Assembly (NCBI GenBank): GCA_016790425.1
Contig: JAEUPF010000122.1
Coordinates: 1-40,848, forward strand
Reading direction: 5' to 3'
Source: Rubrivivax sp.
GTDB taxonomy: Bacteria > Pseudomonadota > Gammaproteobacteria > Burkholderiales > Burkholderiaceae_C
Length of the DNA stretch: 40,848 nt
Positions 1 through 7,275 of the stretch are shown piece after piece; positions within the stretch are counted from its first letter, which is position 1, and every line of letters starts with the position of its first letter. The notes beneath the pieces were generated by a model. It was not told the origin of the DNA and ran no database searches. It saw nothing but the letters and a program-made list of their open reading frames with translations. The position numbers and the translations under genes were made by a program.

Positions 1-40
1 CGCGCGCCCCTCAGGGCTAACCCGTTGCCGGGCGCTGAAA

Positions 41-53
41 GTTGTCTGATAAC
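41..53. promoter_or_regulatory. Candidate GntR/FadR-type operator
   Basis: GTTGTC-T-GATAAC is a near-perfect 13-bp dyad in which five of six arm pairs match. It resembles the short TTGTC-N-GACAA-like sites bound by FadR-subfamily GntR regulators. It ends 8 bases before the regulator's start codon, where binding would block transcription or initiation, so autoregulation is the natural reading. No -10 or -35 box is obvious in the 61 bases available. Confidence 0.5.
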
Positions 54-61
54 CTGATGAC

Positions 62-916
62 ATGGGTTCCGATGCGCGGCGGGCAACGGCCGCCGGCGGC
101 GGCAGTGATGGCGGTGGCGGTGGCGGCGGTGCTGCCGTCACGGCCGCGCCAGCGCCCGGGCGTTCGCCTGCGCCGCGCTGGGTGCCCGAGCGTCTGTCGG
201 ACCGGCTGGCCGCCGCGCTGACGGCGCAGATCGACAGCGGTGCGCTGCGCCCCGGCGACCGCCTGCCCACCGAAGCGCAGCTGTCGGCGCGCCACGGCGT
301 TTCGCGCTCGGTCGTGCGCGAGGCCGTGCAGCGCATCAAGTCGCGCGGCCTGCTGCTGTCGCGGCAGGGCTCGGGGGTCTACGTGGCGCCGCCGCCGGCG
401 CACCGCCCGCTCGCTTTCGACCCGCGCGTGCTGCAGTCGATGGAGGCGGTGGTGCAGGTGGTCGAACTGCGGCGCGTGCTCGAAGGCGAGATCGCCGCAC
501 TGGCCGCCGAGCGCAGCACGCGCGCGCAGCAGGCGGGGCTCAGGCGCTCGATGAAGGCCATCGACACGGCGATGGCGGCCGGCCGCGACGGCGTCGACGA
601 GGACATGGCCTTCCACCGCGCCATCGGCGAAGCCACCGGCAACCCGCAGTTCACGCGCTTGCTGGCCTTCCTCGAGCAGTACCTGCGCGAGGCGATGCGC
701 GTCACCAAGGGCAACGAGGCGCGGCGCGAGGACTTCCTGCGCCAGGTGCGCGAAGAGCACCGCGCGATCGTCGCCGCCATCGAGGCGCGCGACGCCGCCG
801 GCGCGCGTGCCGCCGCGGTCGGGCACCTGCTCAACGGCGAGGAACGGCTGGTGAAGGGCGGCGTCATCCGCAGGAGCGCCGCCGCCGTGGCGCGGCGCCC
901 GCGCAGGGTGCGCTGA
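62..916 (+). CDS. GntR family (FadR subfamily) transcriptional regulator
   Basis: A DNA-binding regulator likely controlling the sugar-acid genes that follow. After a Gly/Ala-rich low-complexity N terminus (residues about 1-38), a winged helix begins near residue 45 with the GntR pattern (LRPGDRLPTEAQLSARHGVS, then SVVREAVQRI and a QGSGVYV wing). The C-terminal half is an all-helical FCD ligand domain (VVELRRVLEGEIAALAA; DMAFHRAIGEATGNP; EEHRAIVAAIEARD). It is same-strand with otnK, 53 bases away, so it is probably the local regulator; the inducer is unknown. No Shine-Dalgarno precedes the ATG at 62, so a start further in, such as the GTG at 182, is possible. The family call is firm; the target is inferred from context. 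Confidence 0.9.
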   Translation: MGSDARRATAAGGGSDGGGGGGGAAVTAAPAPGRSPAPRWVPERLSDRLAAALTAQIDSGALRPGDRLPTEAQLSARHGVSRSVVREAVQRIKSRGLLLSRQGSGVYVAPPPAHRPLAFDPRVLQSMEAVVQVVELRRVLEGEIAALAAERSTRAQQAGLRRSMKAIDTAMAAGRDGVDEDMAFHRAIGEATGNPQFTRLLAFLEQYLREAMRVTKGNEARREDFLRQVREEHRAIVAAIEARDAAGARAAAVGHLLNGEERLVKGGVIRRSAAAVARRPRRVR

Positions 917-969
917 GCGCGGGCACAGGGCGGCACGGGGCGGCACAGGGCAGGCGGCGAGGGCGGCAA

Positions 970-2280
970 GTGGCGATCACGCTCGGCGTTGTGGCCGATG
1001 ACTTCACCGGCGCCACCGACGTGGCCAGCATGCTCGTGCGCGGCGGCCTCGGCGCGGTGCAGCTGATCGGCGTGCCCGCGCAGGCCGCGGCGGCGGCCGC
1101 CGTGGGTGCCGATGCGGTGGTGGTCGCGCTGAAGTCGCGCACGACGCCGGCGGCCGCGGCAGTGGCCGAGTCGCTGGCCGCCTGGCGCTGGCTGAAGGCG
1201 GCCGGCGCGCGCCGCTGCTACTTCAAGTACTGCTCGACGTTCGACTCGACGCCGGCGGGCAACATCGGCCCGGTCACCGAGGCGCTGATGCGCGAGCTCG
1301 GCTGCGACTTCACCATCGCCACGCCGGCGTTCCCGGAGAACGGCCGCACCGTCTTCCGCGGCCACCTGTTCGTCGGCGACCAGCTGCTGTCGGACTCCGG
1401 TATGCGCGACCACCCGCTGACGCCGATGCGCGACAGCAACCTCGTGCGCGTGCTGCAGGCGCAGTGCAGCGAGGCCACCCGCGTGGGCCTTCTGCGCTAC
1501 GACACCGTGGCGCGCGGCGCCGAAGCGGTGCGCCAGCGCATCGCCGCGCTGCGCGCCGAGGGCACGCGCATCGCCGTGGCCGACGCGCTGCACGACGCCG
1601 ACCTGCGCACGCTGGCCGAAGGCTGCGCCGAGCTGCCATTGCTGACGGCCGGCTCGGGGCTCGCGCTCGGCCTGCCCGAGGTGTACGAGCGGCTGGGCCT
1701 CGTGCGCCGCCGCGCCGACGCGGCCGCGCTGGAGACGATGAGCGGTCCGGCCGTGGTGCTGGCGGGCTCGTGCTCGGTGGCCACCCACGGGCAGGTCGCG
1801 CACTGGCGCGCGGCCGGCCGGCCGGCGCGCGCGCTGGACGTGCGCGCGCTGCTGCAGGGCGGCGCGGCCGCGGCGGCGGAGGAAGCGGCGGCGCTGGCAT
1901 GGGCGCTCGAGGTGCTCGGCCGGGCAGGCGTGCCGCTGCTGTACTCGACCGCGCCGCCGGCGGAACTCGCTGCGGTGCAGGCAGCGCACGGCGCCCAGGC
2001 TGCCGGCGAGCGCGTCGAACGAGCGCTGGCGGCGCTGGCCCGCGGGCTGGCTGCCGAGGGTGTGCGGCGCTGGGTCGTCGCCGGCGGCGAGACGAGCGGC
2101 GCCGTCGTTCAGGCGCTCAGCGTCGGTGCCTTGCGCATCGGGCCCAGCATCTGCCCGGGCGTGCCGTGGACGCAGGCTGCCGGCAGCAACGAGACCGGGC
2201 CGCGGCCGCTGTGGCTGGCGCTGAAGTCCGGCAACTTCGGCGCGCCGGACTTCTTCGCCGCGGCGCTGGCGATGACATGA
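970..2280 (+). CDS. otnK: 3-oxo-tetronate kinase OtnK (DUF1537 family)
   Basis: An ATP-dependent kinase that phosphorylates 3-oxo-tetronate to its 4-phosphate in catabolism of four-carbon acid sugars. The 436-residue protein has the N-terminal VADDFTGATDVASML substrate motif, YCSTFDSTPAGNIG, and ATPAFPENGRTVFRGHLFV in the first domain. The C-terminal nucleotide domain has VAGGETSGAVV, PSICPGVPW and LKSGNFG. Length and motifs match characterised OtnK proteins. The start is GTG. The stop overlaps the otnC ATG (ATGA at 2277-2280), so the two are translationally coupled, fitting their consecutive reactions. Related DUF1537 kinases act on threonate, but pairing with an OtnC-type partner favours OtnK. 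Confidence 0.88.
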   Translation: MAITLGVVADDFTGATDVASMLVRGGLGAVQLIGVPAQAAAAAAVGADAVVVALKSRTTPAAAAVAESLAAWRWLKAAGARRCYFKYCSTFDSTPAGNIGPVTEALMRELGCDFTIATPAFPENGRTVFRGHLFVGDQLLSDSGMRDHPLTPMRDSNLVRVLQAQCSEATRVGLLRYDTVARGAEAVRQRIAALRAEGTRIAVADALHDADLRTLAEGCAELPLLTAGSGLALGLPEVYERLGLVRRRADAAALETMSGPAVVLAGSCSVATHGQVAHWRAAGRPARALDVRALLQGGAAAAAEEAAALAWALEVLGRAGVPLLYSTAPPAELAAVQAAHGAQAAGERVERALAALARGLAAEGVRRWVVAGGETSGAVVQALSVGALRIGPSICPGVPWTQAAGSNETGPRPLWLALKSGNFGAPDFFAAALAMT

Positions 2281-2993
2281 GCGACGCCGCCCAGGCCGCC
2301 GGCCCGGTGCCGGCCGATGCGAGCGCGCCGGCAGCGTTGCGCTTGGAGATCTGCCGTGTCGGCCGCTCGCTGTTCGAGCGCGGCTACGTGCATGCCACCG
2401 CCGGCAACATCAGCGTGCGGTTGCCGGACGGCGCGGGCTTCCTCATCACGCCCACCGATGCCTGCCTCGGCACCCTCGAGCCGCAGCGTCTTGCGCATGT
2501 CGATGCCGCCGGCCGGCAGGTGAGCGGCGAGCGGGCCAGCAAGACGCTGGCGCTGCACCGGCGCATCTACGCCGCCGCGGCCGAGGCGCACTGCGTCATC
2601 CACACGCACAGCACCCACCTCGTGGCGCTGACGCTGGCGGGCGTGCACAGCGATGCCGACATCGTGCCGCCGGTCACGCCGTACTTCGTGATGAAGGTGG
2701 GCCACGTGCCGCTGGTGCCTTACCACCGGCCGGGCGATCCGGCGGCGGCCGATCGCGTCGCGGCCCTGATCGGCGCCGCCGCGGCGCGCGGGGCGCCGAT
2801 TCGCGCGGTGATGCTCGACCGCCTCGGCCCCAACGTGTGGCACGCCAGCCCCGCCGAGGCGATGGCGGTGCTGGAAGAGCTGGAAGAGACGGCGCGGCTG
2901 TGGCTGCTGACGCGGGCGGCCTCGTCGCGACCCGAACCGCTTTCGCAGGCGCAGATCCAGGAGCTGCGCGAGCAGTTCGGGGCGCGCTGGTGA
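2277..2993 (+). CDS. otnC: 3-oxo-tetronate 4-phosphate decarboxylase OtnC (class II aldolase family)
   Basis: Predicted to decarboxylate 3-oxo-tetronate 4-phosphate to dihydroxyacetone phosphate, downstream of OtnK. The 238 residues show the class II aldolase/adducin fold: GNIS (residues 43-46), ITPT, two metal-ligand His in HTHSTH (H109, H111), TPYFVMKVG and ELEETARL. Two positions differ from the aldolase pattern as I know it. The acid after SK in P/ASKE is Thr90, and the His of the NHG motif (third metal ligand) is Leu183 in DRLGPNVW. A Burkholderiales subfamily may share these changes. The gene overlaps otnK by four bases and lies 42 bases before denD. Confidence 0.82.
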   Translation: MSDAAQAAGPVPADASAPAALRLEICRVGRSLFERGYVHATAGNISVRLPDGAGFLITPTDACLGTLEPQRLAHVDAAGRQVSGERASKTLALHRRIYAAAAEAHCVIHTHSTHLVALTLAGVHSDADIVPPVTPYFVMKVGHVPLVPYHRPGDPAAADRVAALIGAAAARGAPIRAVMLDRLGPNVWHASPAEAMAVLEELEETARLWLLTRAASSRPEPLSQAQIQELREQFGARW

Positions 2994-3035
2994 GAACATG
3001 AACAACCCCAGGAACGAAGGACGGAGCGACACACC

Positions 3036-4064
3036 ATGAGAGTGCTCATCACCGGCGGCGCCGGTTTCGTCGGTGCGCGGCTGGCGCGCACGCTGCTTCG
3101 GCGCGAGCGGCTCGATGGCCGGCGCATCGAGCAGATCGTGCTCGCCGACCAGGCCGCCGCGCCCGCCGACCTGCTGGCCGACCGGCGCGTGCAAGGCCGC
3201 GTCGGCAAGCTGCTCGAGCACGCGTCGATGCTGCGCGACGAGGCGTTCGACGGCGTGTTCCATCTCGCCTCGGCGGTGTCGGGCGAATGCGAGATCGACT
3301 TCGACCTCGGCATGACCTCCAACCTCGACAGCACGCGCGCGCTGCTCGACGCGCTGCGGCACCGGCAGGGCAGGAGCGGCGGCACCGCTGCGCCGGCGGC
3401 GAAGTTCGTCTTCTCCAGTTCGATCGCCGTCTTCGGCCCCGACCCGGCGTACCCGTTCCCGGCGCTGGTGGGCGACGACACGCTGCCGACGCCGCAGACG
3501 AGCTACGGCGCGCAGAAGCACATCTGCGAGCACCTGATCGCCGACTACACGCGCAAGGGCTACCTCGACGGCCGCGCCGCGCGGCTGGTGACAGTGACGG
3601 TGCGGCCCGGGCGGCCGAACGGCGCGGCGAGCTCGTTCTTCAGCGGCATCATCCGCGAGCCGCTGGCCGGCGAGGAAGCGTTGCTGCCGGTGGACCCGAG
3701 CGTGGCGCACCCGGTGGCCTCGCCGCAGAGCATGGTCGACGGCCTCGTCGCGGTCTACGAGGCCAGCCGCGAGGCGTTCGTCGGCCGCAGCGCGCTGAAC
3801 ATGCCCGGCCTCAACGTCACCGTGCAGCAGATGCTCGACGCGCTGGCCAAGGTGGCCGGGCCGCGCGTGCGCGCGCTGGTGAAGCCCGCGCGCGACGAGC
3901 GCATCGCCGGCATCGTGGCCAACTGGCCGCGCGGCGTGACGGCCCGGCGCGCCACGGCGCTGGGCATCGCCGCCGAGGCCAGCTTCGAGGACATCGTGCG
4001 CCAGTACATCGCCGACAACGAGGGCCACCCGACGGCGCTCAAGGGTCTGAAGGAGCTGGCATGA
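3036..4064 (+). CDS. denD: D-erythronate dehydrogenase DenD (extended SDR family)
   Basis: An NAD-dependent oxidoreductase expected to oxidise D-erythronate to 2-oxo-tetronate, the entry step of the pathway. The 342-residue protein opens with the Rossmann motif TGGAGFVG (6-13). It has FHLASAVSGECEIDFDLG, a Ser cluster SSSIAVFG (127-134) and the catalytic Y157xxxK161 in TSYGAQKH, typical of the epimerase-like branch that contains DenD. A purine-rich ribosome site (GGACGGAG) precedes the ATG. The stop overlaps the next start (ATGA, 4061-4064). Assignment rests on family resemblance plus adjacency to otnK and otnC. A different tetronate or sugar-acid substrate is possible. Confidence 0.82.
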   Translation: MRVLITGGAGFVGARLARTLLRRERLDGRRIEQIVLADQAAAPADLLADRRVQGRVGKLLEHASMLRDEAFDGVFHLASAVSGECEIDFDLGMTSNLDSTRALLDALRHRQGRSGGTAAPAAKFVFSSSIAVFGPDPAYPFPALVGDDTLPTPQTSYGAQKHICEHLIADYTRKGYLDGRAARLVTVTVRPGRPNGAASSFFSGIIREPLAGEEALLPVDPSVAHPVASPQSMVDGLVAVYEASREAFVGRSALNMPGLNVTVQQMLDALAKVAGPRVRALVKPARDERIAGIVANWPRGVTARRATALGIAAEASFEDIVRQYIADNEGHPTALKGLKELA

Positions 4065-4834
4065 ACCGCATCGACCTCGAAGGCCGCGTTGCCGTGGTGA
4101 CCGGCGGCGCGCAGGGAATCGGCCTGGCGATCGCCGAGCGCTTTCTCGCCAGCGGCGCGCGCGTCGTGCTGTGGGACATCGACGAAGGCCGCCTCGCCGA
4201 GACCGGTGCGGCGCTGGCCAAGGGTGCGCCGGGCCGTGTCGACACCTGCGCCGTCGAGCTGACCGACGACGCCTCGGTGGCGGCGGCAACGGCGCGCACG
4301 CTGGCGGCCACCGGGGGTCGCATCGACATCCTCGTCAACAACGCCGGCATCACCGGCGGCAACGGCACCACCTGGGAACTCGACCCGGCGGTGTGGCGGC
4401 GCACGGTGGAAGTCAACCTGATAGGGCCGTACCTCGCCTGCCGGCACGTGGTGCCGGTGATGGTGCAGGGCGCCGGCGGCAAGGGCTACGGGCGCATCGT
4501 CAACATCGCCTCGGTGGCGGGCAAGGAAGGCAACCCGAACGCCAGCCACTACAGCGCCAGCAAGGCGGGGCTGATCGCGCTGACGAAGTCGCTCGGCAAG
4601 GAGCTGGCGACGAAGAACGTGCTCGTCAACGCCATCGCGCCGGCGGCGGCGAGGACGGCGATGTTCGCGCAGATGAAGCAGGAGCACATCGACTACATGC
4701 TGGCGAAGATCCCGATGGGCCGCTTCGTCGAGGTGCAGGAGATCGCGGCCTTGGCCGCGTGGCTGGCGAGCGAGGACTGCTCGTTCTCGACCGCGGCGGT
4801 GTTCGACATCACCGGCGGCCGTTCCACCTACTGA
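4061..4834 (+). CDS. Classical SDR-family oxidoreductase, probable sugar-acid dehydrogenase
   Basis: A 257-residue classical short-chain dehydrogenase with all catalytic elements: cofactor motif TGGAQGIG (14-21), acidic D39 at the end of strand 2 (favouring NAD over NADP), NNAG (93-96), S151, Y164 and K168. It ends in the GGRSTY tail common in FabG-like catabolic SDRs. It overlaps denD by four bases, so it is made with the tetronate enzymes, but it is not an enzyme of the published D-erythronate route. It may oxidise a second substrate such as a threonate isomer, or a sugar acid feeding the pathway. The family is certain; the substrate is unknown. Confidence 0.8.
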   Translation: MNRIDLEGRVAVVTGGAQGIGLAIAERFLASGARVVLWDIDEGRLAETGAALAKGAPGRVDTCAVELTDDASVAAATARTLAATGGRIDILVNNAGITGGNGTTWELDPAVWRRTVEVNLIGPYLACRHVVPVMVQGAGGKGYGRIVNIASVAGKEGNPNASHYSASKAGLIALTKSLGKELATKNVLVNAIAPAAARTAMFAQMKQEHIDYMLAKIPMGRFVEVQEIAALAAWLASEDCSFSTAAVFDITGGRSTY

Positions 4835-4883
4835 GCGGCGGCCACGCGCTCGGGCGGCATCGGACAGCACACGGGGCCCAGGC

Positions 4884-6122
4884 GTGCTGCGCGGCGTCGG
4901 GCTGTATCTGGCGGTGGTGCAGCTGCTGTTCGCGCTCGGCTGGATCGTCTACGCGATCTATCTGCCCGAGCTGGCGCAGAAGGTCGGCCTCGAACGCAAG
5001 TGGGTGCCGTGGATCCTGGCCGCCGACCAGCTGGTCTTCATCGTCACCGACCTCGTCGTGGGCGTGTGGAGCGACAAGGCGGCGCGCGTGCTGGGGCGCA
5101 TCGGCAAGGCGGTGCTGGCGGCGACGCTGGTCTCGTCGCTCGCCTTCCTGTTGCTGCCGTGGCTGGCGCCCGGCGGTTCGGCAGTGCTGTTCATCGCCGT
5201 CACCGGCTTGTGGGCGGTGACCTCCTCGGCGCTGCGCGCGCCGCCGCTGACCCTGCTCGGCCGCTACGTCGCCAAGCCGCAGCAGCCGGCGCTGGTGGCG
5301 TTCACGGCGCTCGGCCTCGGGCTGGCGAATGCGGTGCAGCCGTATGTGGGGCTGGCCTTGAAGGGCGTCGATCCAAAGGGGCCTTTCCTGCTTTCGGCGC
5401 TCGTGCTGGCTGCGGTGACGCTCGGGATGGTCGCGGCCGAGCATGCGCTGGCGCGCGTTCGAAGCGATGCCGGTGCCGCCGGCATGGCGGGTGCGGCGGC
5501 GGCCTCGCGGCCTTCGCCGGCCTTCCTGCCTCCCCGTGTCACGCCGGCTTCAGCCTTGTTCCTCGCTGCCGTGGTCATCGCCGCAGCGAGCTTCCAGGTG
5601 CACGTGTTCCTCGCCAGCGCGCCCCTTTATCGCGCGGCAGGCGGCGGCGAGTGGATCACCCACCTGATGCCGGTGTTCTGGATCGGCTTCAACCTCGCGC
5701 TGTGGCCGGCTTCGCGATGGGTGCGCGGCAACGGCGCGCCGCTCGTGCTGGCGCAAGGGGCGGTGCTGGGCGCCGTGGCGGTCGCGGCGGCGCACGTCGC
5801 TTCGAGCCTGGCGCCCAACCTCGCGACGCTGGTCGTGGCGCAGCTCGTCGCCGGAACGGCTTGGGCGGCGGTGCTGTGCAGCGCCTTCACCGGCGCGCTG
5901 CGTTTCGGGTCGAGCGGCCGCGAGGGGTTCTTCAACGGCTCGCTCCAGTCGCTGCTGGCCGTGGCGGCGCTGTCGCGCCTGCTGGTGGTGGTGCTGGTCG
6001 CCCCGACCCCGGCCCAGCTGGTGAGCTGGGCCGGCGCGCCGGCGCTGACGTTCGCCCTCGCCGGGCTGCTGATGGTGGCCGGCCTGGCGCGGCTGCGCGG
6101 CTGGCCGGCGGCCGCGGCCTGA
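4884..6122 (+). CDS. Major facilitator superfamily transporter
   Basis: A 412-residue polytopic membrane protein with about twelve hydrophobic segments in two halves, separated by a loop near residues 190-215 (Arg/Ala-rich, ARVRSDAG). The loop after TM2 carries a degenerate MFS signature (VVGVWSDKAARVLGRIGKAV). It follows the SDR gene by 49 bases on the same strand and may be co-transcribed, making it a candidate importer or exporter for the sugar-acid cluster. Nothing in the sequence fixes the substrate. The GTG at 4884 is the first start giving a complete TM1; no strong ribosome site is seen. Confidence 0.75.
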   Translation: MLRGVGLYLAVVQLLFALGWIVYAIYLPELAQKVGLERKWVPWILAADQLVFIVTDLVVGVWSDKAARVLGRIGKAVLAATLVSSLAFLLLPWLAPGGSAVLFIAVTGLWAVTSSALRAPPLTLLGRYVAKPQQPALVAFTALGLGLANAVQPYVGLALKGVDPKGPFLLSALVLAAVTLGMVAAEHALARVRSDAGAAGMAGAAAASRPSPAFLPPRVTPASALFLAAVVIAAASFQVHVFLASAPLYRAAGGGEWITHLMPVFWIGFNLALWPASRWVRGNGAPLVLAQGAVLGAVAVAAAHVASSLAPNLATLVVAQLVAGTAWAAVLCSAFTGALRFGSSGREGFFNGSLQSLLAVAALSRLLVVVLVAPTPAQLVSWAGAPALTFALAGLLMVAGLARLRGWPAAAA

Positions 6123-6192
6123 GGCGGGCGCGCCGGACCAGATGCCGCCGTGGCCGGCCAGGCTCGCGGCGCCGGCCGGCCGCTTCGCTGGG

Positions 6193-6606
6193 TCAGCTGA
6201 CCTGCACCTGCACGCGGCGCGGCTGCGCATGCGCGGCCTTCGGGATGCGCACGCGCAACACGCCCTGGCTGAGTTCGGCGGTGACCTTGTCGGCGTCGAG
6301 TTCCTTGCTCAGCGTGAAGGCGCGGCTGTAGCGCGAGCGGCGCACCTCGGCGTAGGTGGCTTCCATGCCGGCGGGCACGGCGAGCGACATCTCGCCTTGC
6401 AGCAGCAACTGCTCGCCTTCGACGCGCAGTTCGAGCTTGTCCTTCGCCACGCCGGGCATGTCGGCGTACAGCGTGATGCCGCTGGCGTCTTCGATCACGT
6501 CCACGGGGGGCAGCAGCGTGCCTTCATTGCGGGTGCCCGTCGTCGGGTCGGCGGCGGCAGCGGCGGCTGGCGTCGTGGCGTCGCGGGTTTGGGTGACGGT
6601 GTTCAT
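6193..6606 (-). CDS. Small heat-shock protein, Hsp20/alpha-crystallin family (distal gene)
   Basis: An ATP-independent holdase chaperone of 137 residues. An N-terminal arm rich in Ala/Thr is followed by an alpha-crystallin domain (PPVDVIEDASGITLYADMPG; LQGEMSL; RSRYSRAFTLSKELDADKVTA; GVLRVRIPKA) and a short tail with a V-x-V variant of the I-x-I motif (RRVQVQV). A GGAG ribosome site lies 8 bases before the ATG at 6606. It sits 50 bases behind the other hsp20 gene, so the pair is probably one heat-inducible unit. Its different N-terminal arm suggests the two subunits are not interchangeable. Confidence 0.9.
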   Translation of the reverse strand: MNTVTQTRDATTPAAAAAADPTTGTRNEGTLLPPVDVIEDASGITLYADMPGVAKDKLELRVEGEQLLLQGEMSLAVPAGMEATYAEVRRSRYSRAFTLSKELDADKVTAELSQGVLRVRIPKAAHAQPRRVQVQVS

Positions 6607-6656
6607 GGCTTCACTCCGAAAGTTGATCGGGTCGTTTCGCGTCATGGCCGGCAGCG

Positions 6657-7094
6657 TCACTGCACGGCGATGCGGCGCGGCTGCGCGGCTTCGCGGCGCT
6701 TGACGGTGACGTGCAGCACGCCGTCGGTGTAGGCGGCCGCGACGCTGTCGGGGTCGATGTCCTCGGGCAGGCTCACGACGCGGCGGAAGCGCCCGGCGAA
6801 GCGCTCTTCCATGTGCAGCGTCGTCTTCGCATCGGCAGCCGGCAGGGCGTTCTTGCGCTCGCCGGCCAGGGTCAGCACGCCGCGGTCGAGGTTGACTTCG
6901 ATCGACGCCGGCTCGAGGCCCGGCGCGAAGGCGTAGATCTCGACCGACGTGGGCGAGGTGCCGACGTTCAGCGCCGGATAGCCACCACGGCCGAGGCCAC
7001 GGATGGCAGGGCTCGCGTCGAACACGCTGGACACCTCGCGCTGGAGGCGGTCGAACTCGGCGAACAGGTCGCGGGGGAACAAGGTGCGGTACAT
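6657..7094 (-). CDS. Small heat-shock protein, Hsp20/alpha-crystallin family (promoter-proximal gene)
   Basis: A 145-residue holdase chaperone. The N terminus MYRTLFPRDLFAEFDRLQREV is typical of bacterial class sHsps. The crystallin domain runs PALNVGTSPTSVEIYAFAPGLEPASIEV, GERKN, ERFAGRFRRVVSLPEDIDPDSV and DGVLHVTV. The tail RRIAV supplies the I-x-V motif. The start is fixed by AAGGAG seven bases upstream of the ATG at 7094 (site at 7102-7107). It is first in the unit and is preceded by a sigma-32-like promoter at 7162-7190. Confidence 0.92.
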   Translation of the reverse strand: MYRTLFPRDLFAEFDRLQREVSSVFDASPAIRGLGRGGYPALNVGTSPTSVEIYAFAPGLEPASIEVNLDRGVLTLAGERKNALPAADAKTTLHMEERFAGRFRRVVSLPEDIDPDSVAAAYTDGVLHVTVKRREAAQPRRIAVQ

Positions 7095-7103
7095 GGACAG
7101 GCT

Positions 7104-7236
7104 CCTTCCGGCTCGAATGAGGACGCGCTCGGCAAAGAAGGCCGGCAGCGCCGTGATCCCGACATAGGGCCGGGCGATCGGCGCTTCAAGAGGCGCACGC
7201 CGCTGCCCGCGCGCCGCGCCATTTCGAGCCGGAAGG
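7104..7236. repeat. Perfect 14-bp inverted repeat flanking the hsp20 promoter
   Basis: TTCGAGCCGGAAGG at 7223-7236 is repeated as its exact reverse complement at 7104-7117. The inner arm covers AAGG of the hsp20 ribosome-binding site (7102-7107). The outer arm lies upstream of the heat-shock promoter, so it is transcribed only when RNA polymerase reads through from argF. In such RNA the arms can form a 14-bp stem hiding the ribosome site; RNA started at the heat-shock promoter lacks the outer arm. The repeat is read directly; the function is inferred. Confidence 0.8.
7162..7190 (-). promoter_or_regulatory. Sigma-32 (RpoH) heat-shock promoter for the hsp20 pair
   Basis: On the minus strand, CTTGAAG (7190-7184) and CCCTATGT (7169-7162) are separated by 14 bases. 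This closely fits the RpoH consensus CTTGAAA / CCCCATNT with 13-15 base spacing. Transcription would begin near 7155, giving a 5' leader of about 60 bases. The gene behind it is a small heat-shock protein, which supports the assignment. Confidence 0.78.
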
Positions 7237-7245
7237 CGGCTTGAA

Positions 7246-7264
7246 TGCGGCCGTCCCGGCCGCA
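7246..7264 (-). terminator. Weak hairpin after argF
   Basis: TGCGGCC and GGCCGCA form a 7-bp stem with a 5-base loop, 11 bases past the argF stop. It lacks a U-run (TTCAAG follows on the minus strand), so termination is probably incomplete and read-through into hsp20 is plausible. Confidence 0.4.
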
Positions 7265-7275
7265 CCTGCGCGGGT

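Noticed and set aside
90..140. GGCGGT-type simple repeats in the 5' part of the GntR gene as a phase-variable tract
   Set aside because: The repeat is short and imperfect and encodes a plausible Gly-rich tail. Nothing suggests slippage control.
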